Source: Chloroflexota bacterium (GTDB taxonomy: Bacteria > Chloroflexota > Limnocylindria > Limnocylindrales > CSP1-4). Taken from it: a DNA stretch of 6,667 nucleotides. Shown here piece by piece: positions 6,086-6,667 of the stretch. Position numbers and translations under genes: made by a program. The stretch is taken from contig JACCXQ010000055.1 of the NCBI GenBank assembly GCA_013696945.1, positions 1-6,667 on the forward strand, in the 5' to 3' direction. Position 1 is the stretch's first letter; each line of letters starts with the position of its first letter. The notes below the pieces were generated by a model. That model was not told where the DNA came from and searched no databases. It was given only the letters and a program-made list of their open reading frames with translations.

Positions 6086-6667
6086 CGGCCACGCCCCCCA
6101 CAGCGATGGCGGTCATGACGCGCGGCCTGATCAAGCGCTACGGGTCGCGCGTGGCGCTCGCCGGTCTGGATCTCAACGTGCCGCGCGGCACTGTCTACGG
6201 CTTCCTGGGGCCCAACGGTTCCGGCAAGACCACGACGCTGCGGCTGCTCGTGGGACTGATGCGGCCCAACGCCGGCACCATCGAGCTCCTCGGCGAGCCG
6301 TACCAGTGGCGTGACCGTCGACGGATCTTCCGCGTCGGTGCGCTGATCGAGACGCCGGCGTTCTATCCGTATCTCTCGGGTCGAGAGAACCTGCGCGTAT
6401 TCGCGGCGGTCGGTGCGCCCACGCCGGCGTCGCGGATCGGCGAGGTGCTCGAGTACGTCGGACTCTCGGAACGGGCACGGGACAAGGTCAAGACCTACTC
6501 GCTGGGCATGAAGCAGCGGCTGGGGATCGCCGCCGCGCTGCTCTCGGACCCGGAGTTGCTCCTACTGGATGAACCGGCCAACGGGCTGGACCCGGCCGGG
6601 ATCGTGGCGATGCGCGAGACGCTCCGCTACCTCACGTCCCAGGGAAAGACGGTCCTCATCTCGAGCC
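6082..6667 (+). CDS. ABC-2-type transporter ATP-binding protein (BcrA/NatA-like), 3' end cut off by the window edge
   Basis: This is an ATPase subunit that would power a membrane exporter whose permease is expected downstream, outside the window. The 195 visible codons hold Walker A GPNGSGKT (43-50), the segment [18 protein letters not shown] (87-104), signature [12 protein letters not shown] (139-150), Walker [14 protein letters not shown] (159-171) and the start of VLISSH, cut before the H-loop histidine. The Q-loop position is E90 rather than Gln, as is common in BcrA/lantibiotic-immunity-type ATPases. That suggests a self-resistance or drug-efflux type, but the substrate cannot be deduced. 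GTG at 6082 overlaps the ruvB stop (GTGA), which suggests translational coupling. ATG at 6106 or 6115 are in-frame alternatives that remove a Thr/Pro-rich lead of 8 or 11 residues, and no start has a good Shine-Dalgarno site. The role appears unrelated to recombination. Confidence 0.93.
   Translation, partial: MTATPPTAMAVMTRGLIKRYGSRVALAGLDLNVPRGTVYGFLGPNGSGKTTTLRLLVGLMRPNAGTIELLGEPYQWRDRRRIFRVGALIETPAFYPYLSGRENLRVFAAVGAPTPASRIGEVLEYVGLSERARDKVKTYSLGMKQRLGIAAALLSDPELLLLDEPANGLDPAGIVAMRETLRYLTSQGKTVLISS

Overview
The window is a GC-rich bacterial chromosomal segment made almost entirely of housekeeping genes, packed in two divergent blocks. The order yebC-ruvC-ruvA-ruvB is a widespread bacterial arrangement. 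The GC-rich codon use, GTG starts, apparent leaderless starts and an EF-G-2-type GTPase suggest a high-GC lineage such as Chloroflexota or an actinobacterium. I lean to Chloroflexota from the overall look of RuvA and RuvB, but this is an impression and not a phylogenetic result. I see no mobile element, CRISPR array, tRNA, rRNA or phage gene.

Left block (minus strand, reading leftwards from about 3050): a diverged EF-G paralogue of the EF-G-2/FusA2 type (2967 to 889) with a strong Shine-Dalgarno site. A histidinol-phosphate aminotransferase-like gene follows 35 bases later, starts at GTG 853 and runs off the left edge. The first 853 bases are therefore coding and not empty.

Right block (plus strand): yebC (3074-3826), ruvC (3846-4325), ruvA (4330-4917), ruvB (4988-6085), then an ABC-2-type ATPase that overlaps the ruvB stop codon and runs off the right edge. 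RuvA and RuvB form the Holliday-junction branch-migration motor and RuvC resolves the junction. YebC is a translation- or transcription-associated factor that travels with ruv genes. The ABC ATPase is probably the start of an unrelated exporter transcribed by read-through.

The most informative parts are the short gaps. The 106-base divergent region (2968-3073) holds an AT-rich core in which -10 elements for both directions overlap. The 70-base ruvA-ruvB gap holds a perfect CGAAC-N4-GTTCG palindrome of the Gram-positive LexA (SOS box) type, placed over the expected -35 region of an extended -10 promoter. That -10 lies exactly 8 bases before the ruvB ATG, the same spacing as the -10/ATG pair of yebC, so both genes look leaderless. 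A 10-bp perfect hairpin sits on the yebC stop codon just ahead of ruvC. Together these suggest that yebC-ruvC-ruvA transcription is basal, while ruvB has its own damage-inducible leaderless promoter. No wholly new multi-gene system is evident.
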